Shown here in pieces: positions 27,977-38,345 of a DNA stretch of 64,000 nucleotides. The notes under the pieces were generated by a model. The model was not told where the DNA came from, did not search any database, and saw only the letters and a list, made by a program, of their open reading frames with translations. The number at the start of each line of letters is the position of its first letter. Positions within the stretch are counted from its first letter, which is position 1. The DNA comes from Pseudoalteromonas sp. S2755 (GTDB taxonomy: Bacteria > Pseudomonadota > Gammaproteobacteria > Enterobacterales > Alteromonadaceae), in assembly GCF_005886535.1 (NCBI RefSeq), contig NZ_PNDS01000009.1:43824-107823 (forward strand), written 5' to 3'. The position numbers were made by a program, and so were the translations under genes.

Positions 27977-29518
27977 TTATCCAGCCTTTTGCTTTGTTAA
28001 CTGCTCGCCATGCAAAAAGCGTGTAAAACACGGGTTATTTGTTTCTTCTTGAAACTGATACGCTAACTTTGCAAGATGTTCATCAAAACGCTCATAATCA
28101 CTGGGCTCAACTTCAAAAGCGGCCAACACATTACCTTGTGCCGCGCCATGATTACGATAATGAAATAAAGTAATATTCCAATTACAGCCGAGCATGTCTA
28201 AAAAGCGCGCTAATGCGCCTGGATATTCAGGAAATTCAAACCGCAATAAACGTTCATTCATGACACTCGGCGGTTTGCCGCCTACCATATATCGCACATG
28301 TAACTTTGCCAGTTCGTTATCTGATAAGTCGTCAAACAGATAGCCATTTTGATGCAACGAAGCGGTTAACTCAGTTAGCTCTTGCTGGCCATTTCTAAGC
28401 CCGACACCAACAAAAATTTGCGCTTCGCCGCAGCCGGCATAGCGATAGTTAAACTCGGTGATCGCTCGGCCACCAAGAGAGTGACAAAAACGCTTAAAGC
28501 TGCCTTTTTCCTCTGGAATAGTCACCCCGAGCAATGCTTCATGTTTAGCACCTAGCGCCGTTCTTTCGGCGATATATCTCAACCGATCGAAGTTTAAATT
28601 AGCGCCTGACAAGATAGCCGCAACACTCAGCCCCTTTTCACCCGTTTGCGTGAGCCACTTCTTCAAACCCGCGGTTGATAACGCGCCAGAAGGCTCTGCA
28701 GTTGCTCTCGTCTCCACAAAAATATCTTGAACCGCCGCACAAATTTCATCGGCATTAACCGTCACGACTTCATCACAAAACTTTTGTGCTAATCGAAAAG
28801 TTTCTGTACCAATAAGCTTTACCGCCACGCCGTCCGCAAAGCCACCGACTCGCTCAAGTTCCACAGGTTCTCCCGCTTCAAGCGCGGCTTTAAGGCATGC
28901 ACTGTCCTCAGCTTCTACCCCAATAATACGGATATCAGGGCGAAGTGACTTCAAATACACTGCCATTCCCGCAAGCAACCCCCCACCTCCTACGGGAATA
29001 AATACGACATCTAGTTCATCAAGTTGCTGAATTAACTCTCGCGCCACCGTACCTTGGCCGATGATCACATCTTTATCATCAAATGGCGGGACAAAAACAC
29101 CATTTTGCGCTTCACAAAGATCTAGCGCGTACTGCTTTGCCGCATCAAAGTGATGGCCGTGTAAGATCACTTCACCACCGAGCTTACGAACCGCGTTGAC
29201 CTTGATCTCTGGCGTAGTCACAGGCATAACAATCGTGGCGTGCTGACCTAGATGCGTTGCACTTAGTGCAACCCCTTGAGCATGATTACCCGCAGAAGCG
29301 GTATACACCCGCGATCCTTTTGGCAACTGACGGAGCTTGTTATACGCACCACGCAATTTGAAAGAATAGACAGGTTGTTGGTCTTCTCTTTTCAGCCAAA
29401 TTTGGTTACCAAGCTGGGCCGACATTTGCTCTAATTGATTCACTTGCGTTACCTCAACGAGCGGTGCCACATTCGCCTGAATAATGGCTCTAAAGTAATC
29501 AAGCTCTTGGGAAACCAT
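27977..29518 (-). CDS. ilvA: Threonine ammonia-lyase, biosynthetic
   Basis: 513 residues: an N-terminal PLP domain with the Schiff-base Lys in VYSFKLRGAYNK, the PLP phosphate loop GGGGLLAG, the SAGNHAQGVA block, and two C-terminal ACT-like regulatory domains (LLGVTIPEEKGSF; RFEFPEYPGAL). It converts threonine to 2-oxobutanoate, the first committed step to isoleucine, and is feedback-inhibited by isoleucine. Last gene of the ilv operon, 2 nt after ilvD. Confidence 0.97.
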   Translation of the reverse strand: MVSQELDYFRAIIQANVAPLVEVTQVNQLEQMSAQLGNQIWLKREDQQPVYSFKLRGAYNKLRQLPKGSRVYTASAGNHAQGVALSATHLGQHATIVMPVTTPEIKVNAVRKLGGEVILHGHHFDAAKQYALDLCEAQNGVFVPPFDDKDVIIGQGTVARELIQQLDELDVVFIPVGGGGLLAGMAVYLKSLRPDIRIIGVEAEDSACLKAALEAGEPVELERVGGFADGVAVKLIGTETFRLAQKFCDEVVTVNADEICAAVQDIFVETRATAEPSGALSTAGLKKWLTQTGEKGLSVAAILSGANLNFDRLRYIAERTALGAKHEALLGVTIPEEKGSFKRFCHSLGGRAITEFNYRYAGCGEAQIFVGVGLRNGQQELTELTASLHQNGYLFDDLSDNELAKLHVRYMVGGKPPSVMNERLLRFEFPEYPGALARFLDMLGCNWNITLFHYRNHGAAQGNVLAAFEVEPSDYERFDEHLAKLAYQFQEETNNPCFTRFLHGEQLTKQKAG

Positions 29519-29520
29519 CG

Positions 29521-31377
29521 CTAGCCTAACTCCTCTAGTTTTTGTAAGTCACGTACCGCGCCTTTGTCCGCACTCGTTGCAAGCAGCGCATAGGCTTTTA
29601 GCGCGGGACTCACATAACGCTCTCTATTAACTGGTTTGTACGCTTCTTTACCACGAGCGAGTTGCTTTTCATGGCGCAGCGCCAACTCGGTGTCGTCCAG
29701 TTTAACGTCAATACTGCGGTTATAGATGTCGATAGCGACAACATCGCCGTTTTCAACCAGCGCCAGGTTGCCACCACTGGCAGCCTCTGGAGACGCATGG
29801 CCAATAGAAAGTCCAGAAGTACCGCCGGAAAAACGACCATCGGTAAGTAAAGCGCAGTCTTTATCTAGCCCCATCGATTTAAGATAGCTAGTTGGGTACA
29901 GCATTTCTTGCATACCCGGACCACCTTTAGGCCCTTCGTAGCGAATGATCACTACATCACCTTTCTTAACTTGGCCACCCAGTATCCCCTCGACGGCATC
30001 GTCTTGAGACTCGAATACCACAGCCGGCCCCGTAAAGCGCAGCATTTCATCGGCCACCCCGGCACTTTTCACGATACAACCATCAGGCGCTAAGTTACCT
30101 TTCAATACAGCAAGGCCGCCATCTTGCCTAAACGCATGCTCGATAGAGCGAATACAGCCGCCTTCACGGTCTAAATCAAGCTCATCCCAGCGATACTCTT
30201 GGCTCATAGCTTGGGTAGTGCGGATCCCAGCAGGTCCCGCGCGATAGAAAGTTTGTGCCCGTTCGTTATCACGGTCTGCGGCATTCCAACGCGCAATAAC
30301 TTCACCTAGATTTCCGCCAGCAACATGCCCCACCGACAGGTCCAATTTATCGCCTCTGGCTAGCTCGTTGAGAATAGCCATAATACCGCCTGCACGGTGA
30401 ACGTCTTCAATATGATATTGCTGTGTTGCCGGAGCAACCTTACACAAAAAAGGTGTGCTACGAGATAAGCGATCTATGTCATTCATATCAAAATCGACAA
30501 AGCCTTCTTGCGCTGCCGCCAATAAATGCAGCACGGTATTGGATGAACCACCCATCGCGATATCTAATGTCATGGCGTTCATAAATGCAGCTTGGTTAGC
30601 AATGTTGCGCGGCAGCACTTGCTCGTTGTCTTTACCATAGTATTCATCACACAAAGCCATGATGCGCTTTGCTGCGCCTAAATACAGCTGTTGGCGGTCT
30701 TTGTGTGTCGCTAGTGTCGTACCATTACCAGGCAACGCTAAGCCCAGCGCTTCTAGTAAACAGTTCATGGAGTTGGCAGTAAACATGCCTGAACACGAAC
30801 CGCAAGTAGGACAAGCTGAGCGTTCTACTTGCTCAGAATCTTCATCACTCACGGTTGGATCTGCGCCTTTCACCATAGCGTCGACAAGATCCAATTTTAG
30901 ATCGATATCCGCTAAGCGAGTTTTTCCCGCTTCCATTGGGCCGCCGGAAACAAAGATCACCGGAATATTCAACCGCAGTGCCGCAAGTAGCATACCAGGG
31001 GTGATCTTGTCGCAGTTAGAAATACAGACCATAGCATCGGCACAATGAGCGTTAACCATGTACTCTACCGAATCAGCAATTAAGTCTCGAGACGGAAGCG
31101 AGTAAAGCATGCCGCCGTGACCCATGGCGATACCATCATCGATGGCAATGGTATTAAATTCGCGAGGTACGCCGCCCGCTTCTGTTATCGCATCAGCCAT
31201 CAATGCGCTAAGTTGATTGAGGTGAACATGACCCGGAACAAATTGGGTATATGAATTCACGACCGCAACGATCGGTTTATGGAAATCACTGTCCGTCATT
31301 CCCGTTGCTCGCCACAATGCACGAGCACCCGCGCGTTGTCTGCCCTCAGTAGTTGTCTTGCTCCGTAATTTAGCCAT
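29521..31377 (-). CDS. ilvD: Dihydroxy-acid dehydratase
   Basis: 618 residues. Iron-sulfur-ligating cysteines are in [13 protein letters not shown] and [17 protein letters not shown], with the C-terminal [20 protein letters not shown] block; this is the full IlvD/Edd layout. It dehydrates 2,3-dihydroxy acids to 2-oxo acids in valine, leucine and isoleucine synthesis. Fourth gene of ilvGMEDA. Confidence 0.97.
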   Translation of the reverse strand: MAKLRSKTTTEGRQRAGARALWRATGMTDSDFHKPIVAVVNSYTQFVPGHVHLNQLSALMADAITEAGGVPREFNTIAIDDGIAMGHGGMLYSLPSRDLIADSVEYMVNAHCADAMVCISNCDKITPGMLLAALRLNIPVIFVSGGPMEAGKTRLADIDLKLDLVDAMVKGADPTVSDEDSEQVERSACPTCGSCSGMFTANSMNCLLEALGLALPGNGTTLATHKDRQQLYLGAAKRIMALCDEYYGKDNEQVLPRNIANQAAFMNAMTLDIAMGGSSNTVLHLLAAAQEGFVDFDMNDIDRLSRSTPFLCKVAPATQQYHIEDVHRAGGIMAILNELARGDKLDLSVGHVAGGNLGEVIARWNAADRDNERAQTFYRAGPAGIRTTQAMSQEYRWDELDLDREGGCIRSIEHAFRQDGGLAVLKGNLAPDGCIVKSAGVADEMLRFTGPAVVFESQDDAVEGILGGQVKKGDVVIIRYEGPKGGPGMQEMLYPTSYLKSMGLDKDCALLTDGRFSGGTSGLSIGHASPEAASGGNLALVENGDVVAIDIYNRSIDVKLDDTELALRHEKQLARGKEAYKPVNRERYVSPALKAYALLATSADKGAVRDLQKLEELG

Positions 31378-31470
31378 GCTTCACCTTTTTTCTCGGCTAT
31401 GCCGAGTTCCTCATTCCCACAATTTATAATGCGCTGTTGTCCGGGACGCTTAGCCCCGATTCCAATAAAA

Positions 31471-32394
31471 TTATTCGTTTACGTATTCTAACCAGCCATT
31501 TTCGTCATCAGCTTGACCTTTAACCAAAGCGAAATAGGCCTGCTGTAACTCTTCCGTAATTGGACCTCTACCACCATTCCCCACGGTAATTTTGTCTACG
31601 CTGCGAACAGGTACTACTTCCGCTGCGGTACCAACCATAAAGAACTCATCAGCAAGATAAAGCGCTTCGCGAGCGATCGGCTCTTCACGTACTTCATAAC
31701 CGCGTTTTTTCGCCAAATGGATGATAGTGTCGCGCGTAAGACCTGGTAGAATACAAGCTGTGGTTGGCGGGGTATAAAGCACGCCTTTTTTCACAACAAA
31801 TAAGTTCTCACCAGCACCTTCGCTCAGGTAGCCATTAACATCAAGCGCGATCCCTTCAACATAACCATTACGCTTCGCCTCACCAGAAATAAGCTGTGAA
31901 GATAAATAGTTACCACCCGCTTTCGCCGCAGTAGGCATGGTGTTTGGTGCAAGGCGGCTCCAAGAAGAAACACACACATCAACACCTTGCGCTAAGCCTT
32001 CTTCACCAAGGTACGCCCCCCATTCCATCGCAGCGACAGTCATGTCTGCACGGTGTGATTTCGGATTTAAACCAAGGCCTACATGACCCAAAAATGCAAA
32101 TGGACGAAGGTAAGCATTGGTAAAGTCATTTGCGCGGATAGTCTCTTTACACGCTGCGATTACTTCCTCTTGGGTAAAAGGAATTTCCATACGGTAGATC
32201 TTCGCGGAATCAAAGAGGCGCTGAATATGATCGGTTAAGCGGAAAACAGCTGGACCATTTGGTGTATCGTAAGCACGGATCCCTTCAAAAACTGAGCTGC
32301 CATAATGTAAAGCATGACTAAGCACATGGGTGGTCGCTTGAAAATAAGGAACCATTTCACCGTTATGCCAAATTACTTCTGATGTTTGTGTCAT
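31471..32394 (-). CDS. ilvE: Branched-chain amino acid aminotransferase
   Basis: 307 residues of the fold-type IV PLP enzyme family. SSVFEGIRAY, the PLP Lys in AAKAGGNYLSSQ, SEGAGENLFVVK and GTAAEVVPVRSVD are diagnostic of IlvE. It transfers the amino group from glutamate to branched-chain 2-oxo acids. It lies between ilvM and ilvD; a 93-nt gap before ilvD could hold an internal promoter. Confidence 0.96.
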   Translation of the reverse strand: MTQTSEVIWHNGEMVPYFQATTHVLSHALHYGSSVFEGIRAYDTPNGPAVFRLTDHIQRLFDSAKIYRMEIPFTQEEVIAACKETIRANDFTNAYLRPFAFLGHVGLGLNPKSHRADMTVAAMEWGAYLGEEGLAQGVDVCVSSWSRLAPNTMPTAAKAGGNYLSSQLISGEAKRNGYVEGIALDVNGYLSEGAGENLFVVKKGVLYTPPTTACILPGLTRDTIIHLAKKRGYEVREEPIAREALYLADEFFMVGTAAEVVPVRSVDKITVGNGGRGPITEELQQAYFALVKGQADDENGWLEYVNE

Positions 32395-32414
32395 TGTTAA
32401 CTACCTTAATTCTT

Positions 32415-32657
32415 CTAAATTGCCTGTTTCTGTAGTGTATGCAAGTCAACCGCTTGCACTTCTACTAGCTTACTCAGTTGTGAGGTTAATAAATAGATAG
32501 GTTTGTCACTATCTACCGTCATTTTGACGTGGAATAAGTCATCTTGACCTTGTAATTCCAAATTCGTTAAGCGAAATCCGCGATGTCTGGCTACGCGTAA
32601 AAAGCGCTCCACTGCGATGCTCTGTTGTTTTACTGCAACAGTTAAATGGTGTTTCAT
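32415..32657 (-). CDS. ilvM: Acetolactate synthase 2 small (regulatory) subunit
   Basis: 80 residues, a single ACT-like domain of the short IlvM type ([19 protein letters not shown]). It stabilises and regulates the large subunit IlvG. Its ATG overlaps the ilvG stop (ATGA), so it is translationally coupled. Confidence 0.93.
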   Translation of the reverse strand: MKHHLTVAVKQQSIAVERFLRVARHRGFRLTNLELQGQDDLFHVKMTVDSDKPIYLLTSQLSKLVEVQAVDLHTLQKQAI

Positions 32658-34315
32658 GAAAGGTTCTCCGTCATCATTTCATCATTGGCAGCACCAGGTG
32701 GAACAAGCGGCCATACGTTTTCTTTATCGTCGATACAAGCATGTAAAATATAGGGCCCTTGCGCATTCACTATGGCGTCAACGGCGTCATCTACTTGGTT
32801 TGCATGAGTAATTGTCTGCCCAGGAATACCGAACACGGCAGCCAATGAGACAAAATCTGGATTGTCTGACAGGTCGGTTTCACTGTAACGACCGTCAAAA
32901 AAGAGTTGCTGCCACTGTCTCACCATACCCAGCCTTTGGTTGTCTAATATTAGTATTTTAACTGGCAGGTTATTACGGCGGATGGTTGCCAACTCTTGAA
33001 TATTCATCATGATGGAGCCATCACCAGATACCGTGATCACTGTGTTATCTGGACGTGCTATCTGTGCACCAATTGCAGCTGGTAAGCCAAATCCCATCGT
33101 GCCTGCACCGCCACTACTTAAGTGATTGCTTGGATGACTGAATTTCATATGCTGCGCCACCCACATTTGATGTTGGCCTACATCGCAGCACACTACCGCT
33201 GTATTAGGTAGCTTTTGGCTCAGTTGATTTAACAAATACGGTGCAAATACTTTTTCGCCAGGATAGTCATAACGCCACGCATGTTGACGTTGCAGTGCTT
33301 CAATAGTCTCTAGCCATTCGCTATTCGTAACCACACACTCTAGTTGTGGCAATGACTGTTTTAAGTCTGCAATAAGCGAAGCGGCTGCAGGTTTGCGTTT
33401 ACCCACTTCTGCAGGGTCGATATCTAAATGGATCACCTTTGCCCCTGCAGCAAACTTTGCCAAATTCCCCGTAACACGGTCGTCAAACCGTGCCCCGATA
33501 CATACCAGCAAGTCACATTGTTGAACCGCCAAATTCGCCGCTTGAGTACCGTGCATACCGAGCATTCCTAAGTCATACTCATAATCTGGCGTTACGCTGC
33601 CCAAAGCTTTTAGCGTCGATACTGCTGGCATATGGGTCTTTTCTAAAAGTTGCATCAGCTGTGACTGCGCATCGGCGCTTTGCACGCCGCCACCAATGTA
33701 GGCAACGGGTCGTTTAGCATCACATAATAATTGATTGGCTTTTGCTACTTCAGTTTGCGAAACCCTCGGCTGTTCGTCTTGTGGCGCAGCAAAAGGATGA
33801 AAAGGTACTTTAGCTAACTGGATATCTTTGGGAATATCGACCAACACCGGACCGGGCCGACCAGACTGCGCTAAGTACATGGCTTCTTGTAATACTTCAG
33901 CCAAGTCTTCCGCTCGCTCAACCATGTAGCTGTGCTTAGTACATGACAAAGACATGCCCAACACATCCACCTCTTGAAAGGCATCCGAACCGATAGCAGC
34001 GGTCGGCACTTGCCCCGTGATAGCCAGTAACGGAACTGAATCCATCATGGCATCAGCAAGTGCGGTGATAAGATTCGTCGCGCCGGGTCCAGAAGTGGCG
34101 AAACAAACTCCAAGCTTACCTGTACTGCGAGCATACCCAACAGCAGCAAAGCCAGCACCTTGCTCATGGCGAGTCAAGTAGTGCTTAACTGGCGCGCCAT
34201 ACAAAGCGTCATAAATGGGCATGATGGCACCACCAGGATAACCAAATACGTGTTTAACGCCTTGCTCTTCTAGCACCTTGATAACAAGTTGTGCGCCGGT
34301 TGTTGAATTGCTCAT
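32654..34315 (-). CDS. ilvG: Acetolactate synthase 2 large subunit
   Basis: 553 residues: ThDP-dependent enzyme with the N-terminal [29 protein letters not shown] (cofactor-activating Glu), the FAD-like middle domain, and the C-terminal ThDP motif [21 protein letters not shown]. It condenses pyruvate with pyruvate or 2-oxobutanoate. It starts the structural part of the operon after a leader peptide and attenuator. It has no frameshift, unlike the well-known E. coli K-12 allele. Confidence 0.96.
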   Translation of the reverse strand: MSNSTTGAQLVIKVLEEQGVKHVFGYPGGAIMPIYDALYGAPVKHYLTRHEQGAGFAAVGYARSTGKLGVCFATSGPGATNLITALADAMMDSVPLLAITGQVPTAAIGSDAFQEVDVLGMSLSCTKHSYMVERAEDLAEVLQEAMYLAQSGRPGPVLVDIPKDIQLAKVPFHPFAAPQDEQPRVSQTEVAKANQLLCDAKRPVAYIGGGVQSADAQSQLMQLLEKTHMPAVSTLKALGSVTPDYEYDLGMLGMHGTQAANLAVQQCDLLVCIGARFDDRVTGNLAKFAAGAKVIHLDIDPAEVGKRKPAAASLIADLKQSLPQLECVVTNSEWLETIEALQRQHAWRYDYPGEKVFAPYLLNQLSQKLPNTAVVCCDVGQHQMWVAQHMKFSHPSNHLSSGGAGTMGFGLPAAIGAQIARPDNTVITVSGDGSIMMNIQELATIRRNNLPVKILILDNQRLGMVRQWQQLFFDGRYSETDLSDNPDFVSLAAVFGIPGQTITHANQVDDAVDAIVNAQGPYILHACIDDKENVWPLVPPGAANDEMMTENLS

Positions 34316-34353
34316 GATCTGCTCTCAGTTGCCTTTTTTATGCCCTAAAACGA

Positions 34354-34389
34354 AAACGCCCCCCGAACCTTTTGGTGCGGGGGGCGTTT
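34354..34389 (-). terminator. ilvGMEDA attenuator
   Basis: Very strong stem: CGCCCCCCG pairs with CGGGGGGCG around an imperfect upper part, followed by TTTTCGTTTT, between the ilvL stop and the ilvG start. The GC-rich stem overlaps nothing coding, so it is the transcription attenuator. It is the counterpart of the E. coli ilv attenuator. Confidence 0.93.
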
Positions 34390-34412
34390 ATGCTGATACT
34401 TTTCTTACAGCA

Positions 34413-34484
34413 CTAACTAGCCCCCGCGGTAATAATAATCACCACGTTGATAATCACGACTAGTAGAGTTGCTGTTAGTAACAT
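34413..34484 (-). CDS. ilvL: ilv operon leader peptide
   Basis: A 23-codon frame, too short for most gene callers. It begins MLLTATLLVV, contains a run of Val and Ile codons (VVII, VVIII) and ends TAGAS before TAG. Five Leu/Thr plus many Val/Ile codons directly before a strong terminator are the hallmark of an attenuation leader. When charged Leu, Val or Ile tRNA is scarce, ribosome stalling here would prevent the terminator forming and allow ilvGMEDA transcription. Confidence 0.93.
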   Translation of the reverse strand: MLLTATLLVVIINVVIIITAGAS

Positions 34485-34544
34485 TGCTTGAATTCCGTAA
34501 ATTTAAACTTGGCAATCATTCAGTGTAAGCACCGTGCTGCCTCT

Positions 34545-34581
34545 TTTTCTATTAATACCGCGCCTTGCACACTTAAGTCAA
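34545..34581 (-). promoter_or_regulatory. Candidate ilv operon promoter
   Basis: Minus strand TTGACT (-35, 34576-34581) and TATTAA (-10, 34552-34557) with an 18-bp spacer, about 65 bp before the leader peptide. Read by eye; not confirmed by a start-site map. Confidence 0.65.
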
Positions 34582-34843
34582 CACAAAAAACTATGCTATT
34601 TAAAATTAAAAACCTGAGTTTATCGCATAAAAAAACCAAAAACCCATAAGATAAAGAATTAAAACAACCACACATTTTAAAATGCGAATTTTCTATTGGT
34701 TCAGTTTCGATATAACGAAAAATTTACTTTCTCGATTTGCCTATATGAAATTTTTTCTACCGCCTAAGCGCACTTCATTTTTTAGTGACATTCACATTTC
34801 AATATCGCAGACTGACCCTTTAAAACCAACAGGGATCATTACT

Positions 34844-35719
34844 ATGGTTAAAGTATTTTCACCATTGTTATTTATTTATCTTTGCTTAAGCCTTTTCAGT
34901 AATATCGCCAACGCAGAAGTTGGCCTATGGAAAATAGAAAAGGACAACAAAACGTCTTACTTATTTGGTACCGTCCACGTCGGTGACAAACAAATGCAAG
35001 GTTTACCGGCCAAGGTAAAAAGCGCCATTGCGAGCAGTGATAGAGTCATGGTTGAAGTGAACTTAGAGGCGCTTTCTCCATTTGCAATCCAACAGCGATC
35101 CATGCCATTTATGCTGTTAAAAAACAACCAAACTCTAAAAGACCAACTCTCTGAAGAAGTCTATCAGAAGCTGCAAGATTACTTCTCCAAAAAGCAAATA
35201 GATATCGCCTTATTTGAACGCTACGCACCATGGGCCGTGATGGTAACTATGCTACAACTGGAATATCAAAAGCTCGGATTTACCGATACTAATGGCATCG
35301 ATAAACAAGTAATAGCCTACGCAAACGAAAAGAAGATCCCAATTGGTGAATTTGAAACCTTAGAATATCAGCTTGAAATGTTCAGTCAGCTGAGTATTCA
35401 TAGTGACGCTATGCTCAAGGAAACATTTGCACAGATGTCAGATTTGAATACCTACTTCTTGGAGTTAGTTTCCGCATGGCGAAGCGGCGATTTAGAAAAG
35501 TTATCCCATTACTACCAGGTAAGCTTTTCGGATGATAAATACGGCAAATTAGCTGAACAATTGATGATCATCGAGCGCAACAATAACTGGATCGAAGTGC
35601 TAAAAAAACAACTCCCTAATGAATCGACATTTATTGCCGTTGGAGCATTACATCTCGTTGAAAAATATGGCCTTGTTGAGCAGCTGAAAAACAATGGCTA
35701 CTCAGTCACCAAACTATAA
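34844..35719 (+). CDS. TraB/GumN family protein
   Basis: 291 residues from ATG 34844 (AGGG upstream). The longer upstream reading would place the evident signal peptide (MVKVFSPLLFIYLCLSLFSNIANA) inside the protein, so it is rejected. Family hallmarks are the N-terminal SYLFGTVHVGD (GxxH) and the C-terminal FIAVGALHLVEKYGL (second GxxH). These are conserved in the Tiki/TraB/PrgY group, which includes metal-dependent proteases. Probably periplasmic; the substrate is unknown. Monocistronic. Confidence 0.88.
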   Translation: MVKVFSPLLFIYLCLSLFSNIANAEVGLWKIEKDNKTSYLFGTVHVGDKQMQGLPAKVKSAIASSDRVMVEVNLEALSPFAIQQRSMPFMLLKNNQTLKDQLSEEVYQKLQDYFSKKQIDIALFERYAPWAVMVTMLQLEYQKLGFTDTNGIDKQVIAYANEKKIPIGEFETLEYQLEMFSQLSIHSDAMLKETFAQMSDLNTYFLELVSAWRSGDLEKLSHYYQVSFSDDKYGKLAEQLMIIERNNNWIEVLKKQLPNESTFIAVGALHLVEKYGLVEQLKNNGYSVTKL

Positions 35720-35875
35720 CGCTCAGCACTAACTTACCAAGAGGTAAGTAGTTTAATTTATGGGCGTGTAAAATGTACTTTCATCAACACGCCCTAAAAA
35801 ATAAAAACCTTTTTAAACCTTTTCATTTTTATTTGCGACTTACCTTTTAAACACTCTCGTTGAAGGTAAAAAATA

Positions 35876-36493
35876 ATGAAAAAGTTAGCGTTAGTTTTAG
35901 CATTAAGTGCAGCGGCAATGACTGCACAAGCAAAAGATTCCAAAACCATTACAGCATCATTTCCAAGCAATAGCCTAGCCGAGTTAGAGGTGGATATTGC
36001 CGTAGGTAAAATCGATCTACAAACTTACAACGGCGACACCATAGAGGTCGACATTTTGGTTGAACCGAAAGAGTCAGACAGTTGGTTTGGTAAACCAGAT
36101 GTAAGTGAAGCTACCCTAAACAGCAACACATCAGGGGATAGATTATCACTCGAGATCAATTCGGATGATTATGAACTATCTTGGCAAGTTAAGGTGCCTG
36201 TTAATTTGGCCTTAGATGTTGAGGTTGGTGTTGGCAAAATTGATATTCAAGATCTTAATAACTCTGCTGATTTAGAGGTAGGCGTAGGAAAAATTAAAAT
36301 TGAGACTGCCGCCGCTGATTTCAAAAAGGTATCTTTAGATTCAGGTGTTGGTAAAACAACAATGTCAGGTTTTGGCAACGTAGAGACTGCCGAAAATAGT
36401 ATGGTTGGCTCAACATCCGACTATCGTGGCCAAGGCCAGTATTCCATCGATGCAGAAGTCGGGGTTGGAAATATTCGTTTAAGAAGAGATTAA
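35876..36493 (+). CDS. DUF4097-like secreted repeat protein
   Basis: 205 residues with a signal peptide (MKKLALVLALSAAAMTAQA). The mature part has a repeated strand motif [AG]VGKIDL-type five times: AVGKIDL, GVGKIDI, GVGKIKI, GVGKTTM and GVGNIRL. This is what one expects of a right-handed beta-helix/solenoid of the DUF4097 putative-adhesin type. Likely an envelope protein; function unknown. The 3' end overlaps the convergent histidine kinase gene by 15 bp. Confidence 0.75.
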   Translation: MKKLALVLALSAAAMTAQAKDSKTITASFPSNSLAELEVDIAVGKIDLQTYNGDTIEVDILVEPKESDSWFGKPDVSEATLNSNTSGDRLSLEINSDDYELSWQVKVPVNLALDVEVGVGKIDIQDLNNSADLEVGVGKIKIETAAADFKKVSLDSGVGKTTMSGFGNVETAENSMVGSTSDYRGQGQYSIDAEVGVGNIRLRRD

Positions 36494-38203
36494 GTCTCCA
36501 CACTCGTTCAGTAATAGCGCCACTTTGCTATGCAGCACATCCGGTTGCAACGGCTTATACAAATGAGCTGTTGCACCAAGTGCATAGACCTTATCCAAAT
36601 CCTCCGCATTCGTATTTGCGGTCACGACTAAAATAGGCACAGTCGCATCTAGCGCCCTCAAACGCTGCGTGGCTTCAAAGCCATCCATCACTGGCATATT
36701 TAAATCCATTAGCACGATGTCAAACTTACCCACTTCATATACTTCAAGGGCATATCCACCGTGTTCAACATGCGTTACCAATTTGGCTATGGGCTGAAGC
36801 ATTTTTTCAATCACGCGAGCATTTAGTAAATTATCTTCCACCAGTAAAATGCGAGCCGACACCTGCTCCATTGTAAGAGTCGGCACCTGTTGATTGTCAA
36901 TTTCAATAGGGACTCTCAAGGTTGCTCTTGTACCTGTTGGCTCCCTCGCAATAAAATCTAATCGTCCCCCAAGCGCAGAGATGAGTAATTGGCAACGTTT
37001 AAGTCCTAACTGCGTGCCTTGAAAATGCTCGCTATGCACAGCTTCTCGTAGCTGTTGGTAATCGAATCCGGGTCCAGTATCTTCAACAACAAATTCTAAA
37101 TATGGCGTATTTTCATCTACAACCAGATCCGCAAATACTTGAATACTGCCACACTCAGTAAATTTAATTGCATTATTGACTAATTCACTGATCAACCAAC
37201 CAACCCGCTTACCATCACAATAACAAGTCACATCTAACTCATTACTCAACGCCAAATTAAAAGCGAGAGATTTCTTATGTGCGGTTAATTGAAAGGCAAT
37301 ACCGGCTGATTTTATTACCTCTCGCAACGCAACTTGATGACGCTCAATGACCACCTCTTGCTCGGAAAGGTTATTAAAGTCCTGAACGGAATAAAGTAAA
37401 TTATCTAATTGATTTGCTGCACTTTTCACATGCTGTAATTGCTGCGTGTCTTTGTTATGCAAGTATTCATCTAAATACCCCTGAATGGCCTGTAATGGTG
37501 TTCTTAGCTCGTGACTGACACGCGCTAAAAATCGTGATTTTGAGTGTAGCGCATCGTCGGCAAGCTTTCTTGCCGCCTCTAATTTATCAAGTGCTTCAGC
37601 AATTTCTCGCGCCATTGGGTGAAATATAAACTTGGCTTCGATGAACAATAGCAACAGTCCAAGCAGCCAAATTAACAACTCTATTTTCCTCACCATCTCC
37701 GTTTTACTTCGCGCATGTTGCTCGAATAGTGAAACAGCCTCATCAAGGTTTGGAAGTAAATGCTGAGATGCGATAAAAATTTGCGCCACTAATTGGGGAG
37801 CTGGTTGCTGTAATTGTGACCTTGCTAAGGTAATGAACGCTTTACTTTGCACATCCAACTGCACAGGTCCTTGATAGTAAAATACTTCGAGGGCTTCATT
37901 TAGATAAATCGTCTCACCACGCTCTGTTTTGGTTAAAAAGTCATGATTACTCTCAAATTTATCAATCGCTTGGCGCAGTGCTTCACTATCTCTTTTATCC
38001 TCTTGTGCACTGAAAAGTGCGATACGCTGAGACAACATCCGCTGCATACCTGCAATATTAATTACCCGTGCGTCTTGGCTCTGTTGATACAGTAGATACT
38101 GCATTACCCCCATCGCCATCGATAACAAGATAGCCATAGCTAATAATGCCCCGGTGTAACGGTTTTTAACTTTATTTATTAACGACATGTTTTTGCTTTT
38201 CAT
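36479..38203 (-). CDS. Hybrid histidine kinase with PilJ-like sensor and receiver domain
   Basis: About 574 residues from ATG 38203 (TTG 38227 or ATG 38188 are alternatives; no clear ribosome site decides). TM1, then a periplasmic all-helical sensor with INIAGMQRMLSQRIALFSAQ, the signature of the PilJ/NarX-type domain; TM2; HisKA with His231 (VSHELRTP); HATPase with NNAIKF and DTGPGF; and a receiver domain with phospho-acceptor Asp500 (LMDLNMPVMDG). The signal is unknown. No cognate output regulator is adjacent, so it may act through a separate phosphotransfer protein or as a c-di-GMP or biofilm switch. Confidence 0.88.
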   Translation of the reverse strand: MKSKNMSLINKVKNRYTGALLAMAILLSMAMGVMQYLLYQQSQDARVINIAGMQRMLSQRIALFSAQEDKRDSEALRQAIDKFESNHDFLTKTERGETIYLNEALEVFYYQGPVQLDVQSKAFITLARSQLQQPAPQLVAQIFIASQHLLPNLDEAVSLFEQHARSKTEMVRKIELLIWLLGLLLLFIEAKFIFHPMAREIAEALDKLEAARKLADDALHSKSRFLARVSHELRTPLQAIQGYLDEYLHNKDTQQLQHVKSAANQLDNLLYSVQDFNNLSEQEVVIERHQVALREVIKSAGIAFQLTAHKKSLAFNLALSNELDVTCYCDGKRVGWLISELVNNAIKFTECGSIQVFADLVVDENTPYLEFVVEDTGPGFDYQQLREAVHSEHFQGTQLGLKRCQLLISALGGRLDFIAREPTGTRATLRVPIEIDNQQVPTLTMEQVSARILLVEDNLLNARVIEKMLQPIAKLVTHVEHGGYALEVYEVGKFDIVLMDLNMPVMDGFEATQRLRALDATVPILVVTANTNAEDLDKVYALGATAHLYKPLQPDVLHSKVALLLNECGDLISS

Positions 38204-38269
38204 CTCATAGCGTTGTCTCAGCCGCAATCTTAAGTGTAGTTAACAATCGCATTATTTACAGCCCAATAC

Positions 38270-38298
38270 TTGACACCTAGACGGCCAAAATGTTTCAA
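38270..38298 (+). promoter_or_regulatory. Candidate promoter of the riboswitch-controlled dap operon
   Basis: TTGACA (38270-38275), a 17-bp spacer, then TTTCAA (38293-38298), upstream of the lysine riboswitch. The -35 is perfect, the -10 imperfect. Confidence 0.6.
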
Positions 38299-38345
38299 TG
38301 CGCGCTCACCCTATTTAGATAGTTTGATGCCACGGCGTCAAATTA

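Noticed and set aside
34682..34843. Upstream extension of the TraB/GumN gene
   Set aside because: It would bury the clear signal peptide starting at 34844, and no ribosome site precedes 34682.
35762..35794. Inverted repeat GGGCGTGT/ACACGCCC as a terminator
   Set aside because: The loop is 17 nt and no T tract follows on either strand; it could be an operator, but nothing supports a specific role.
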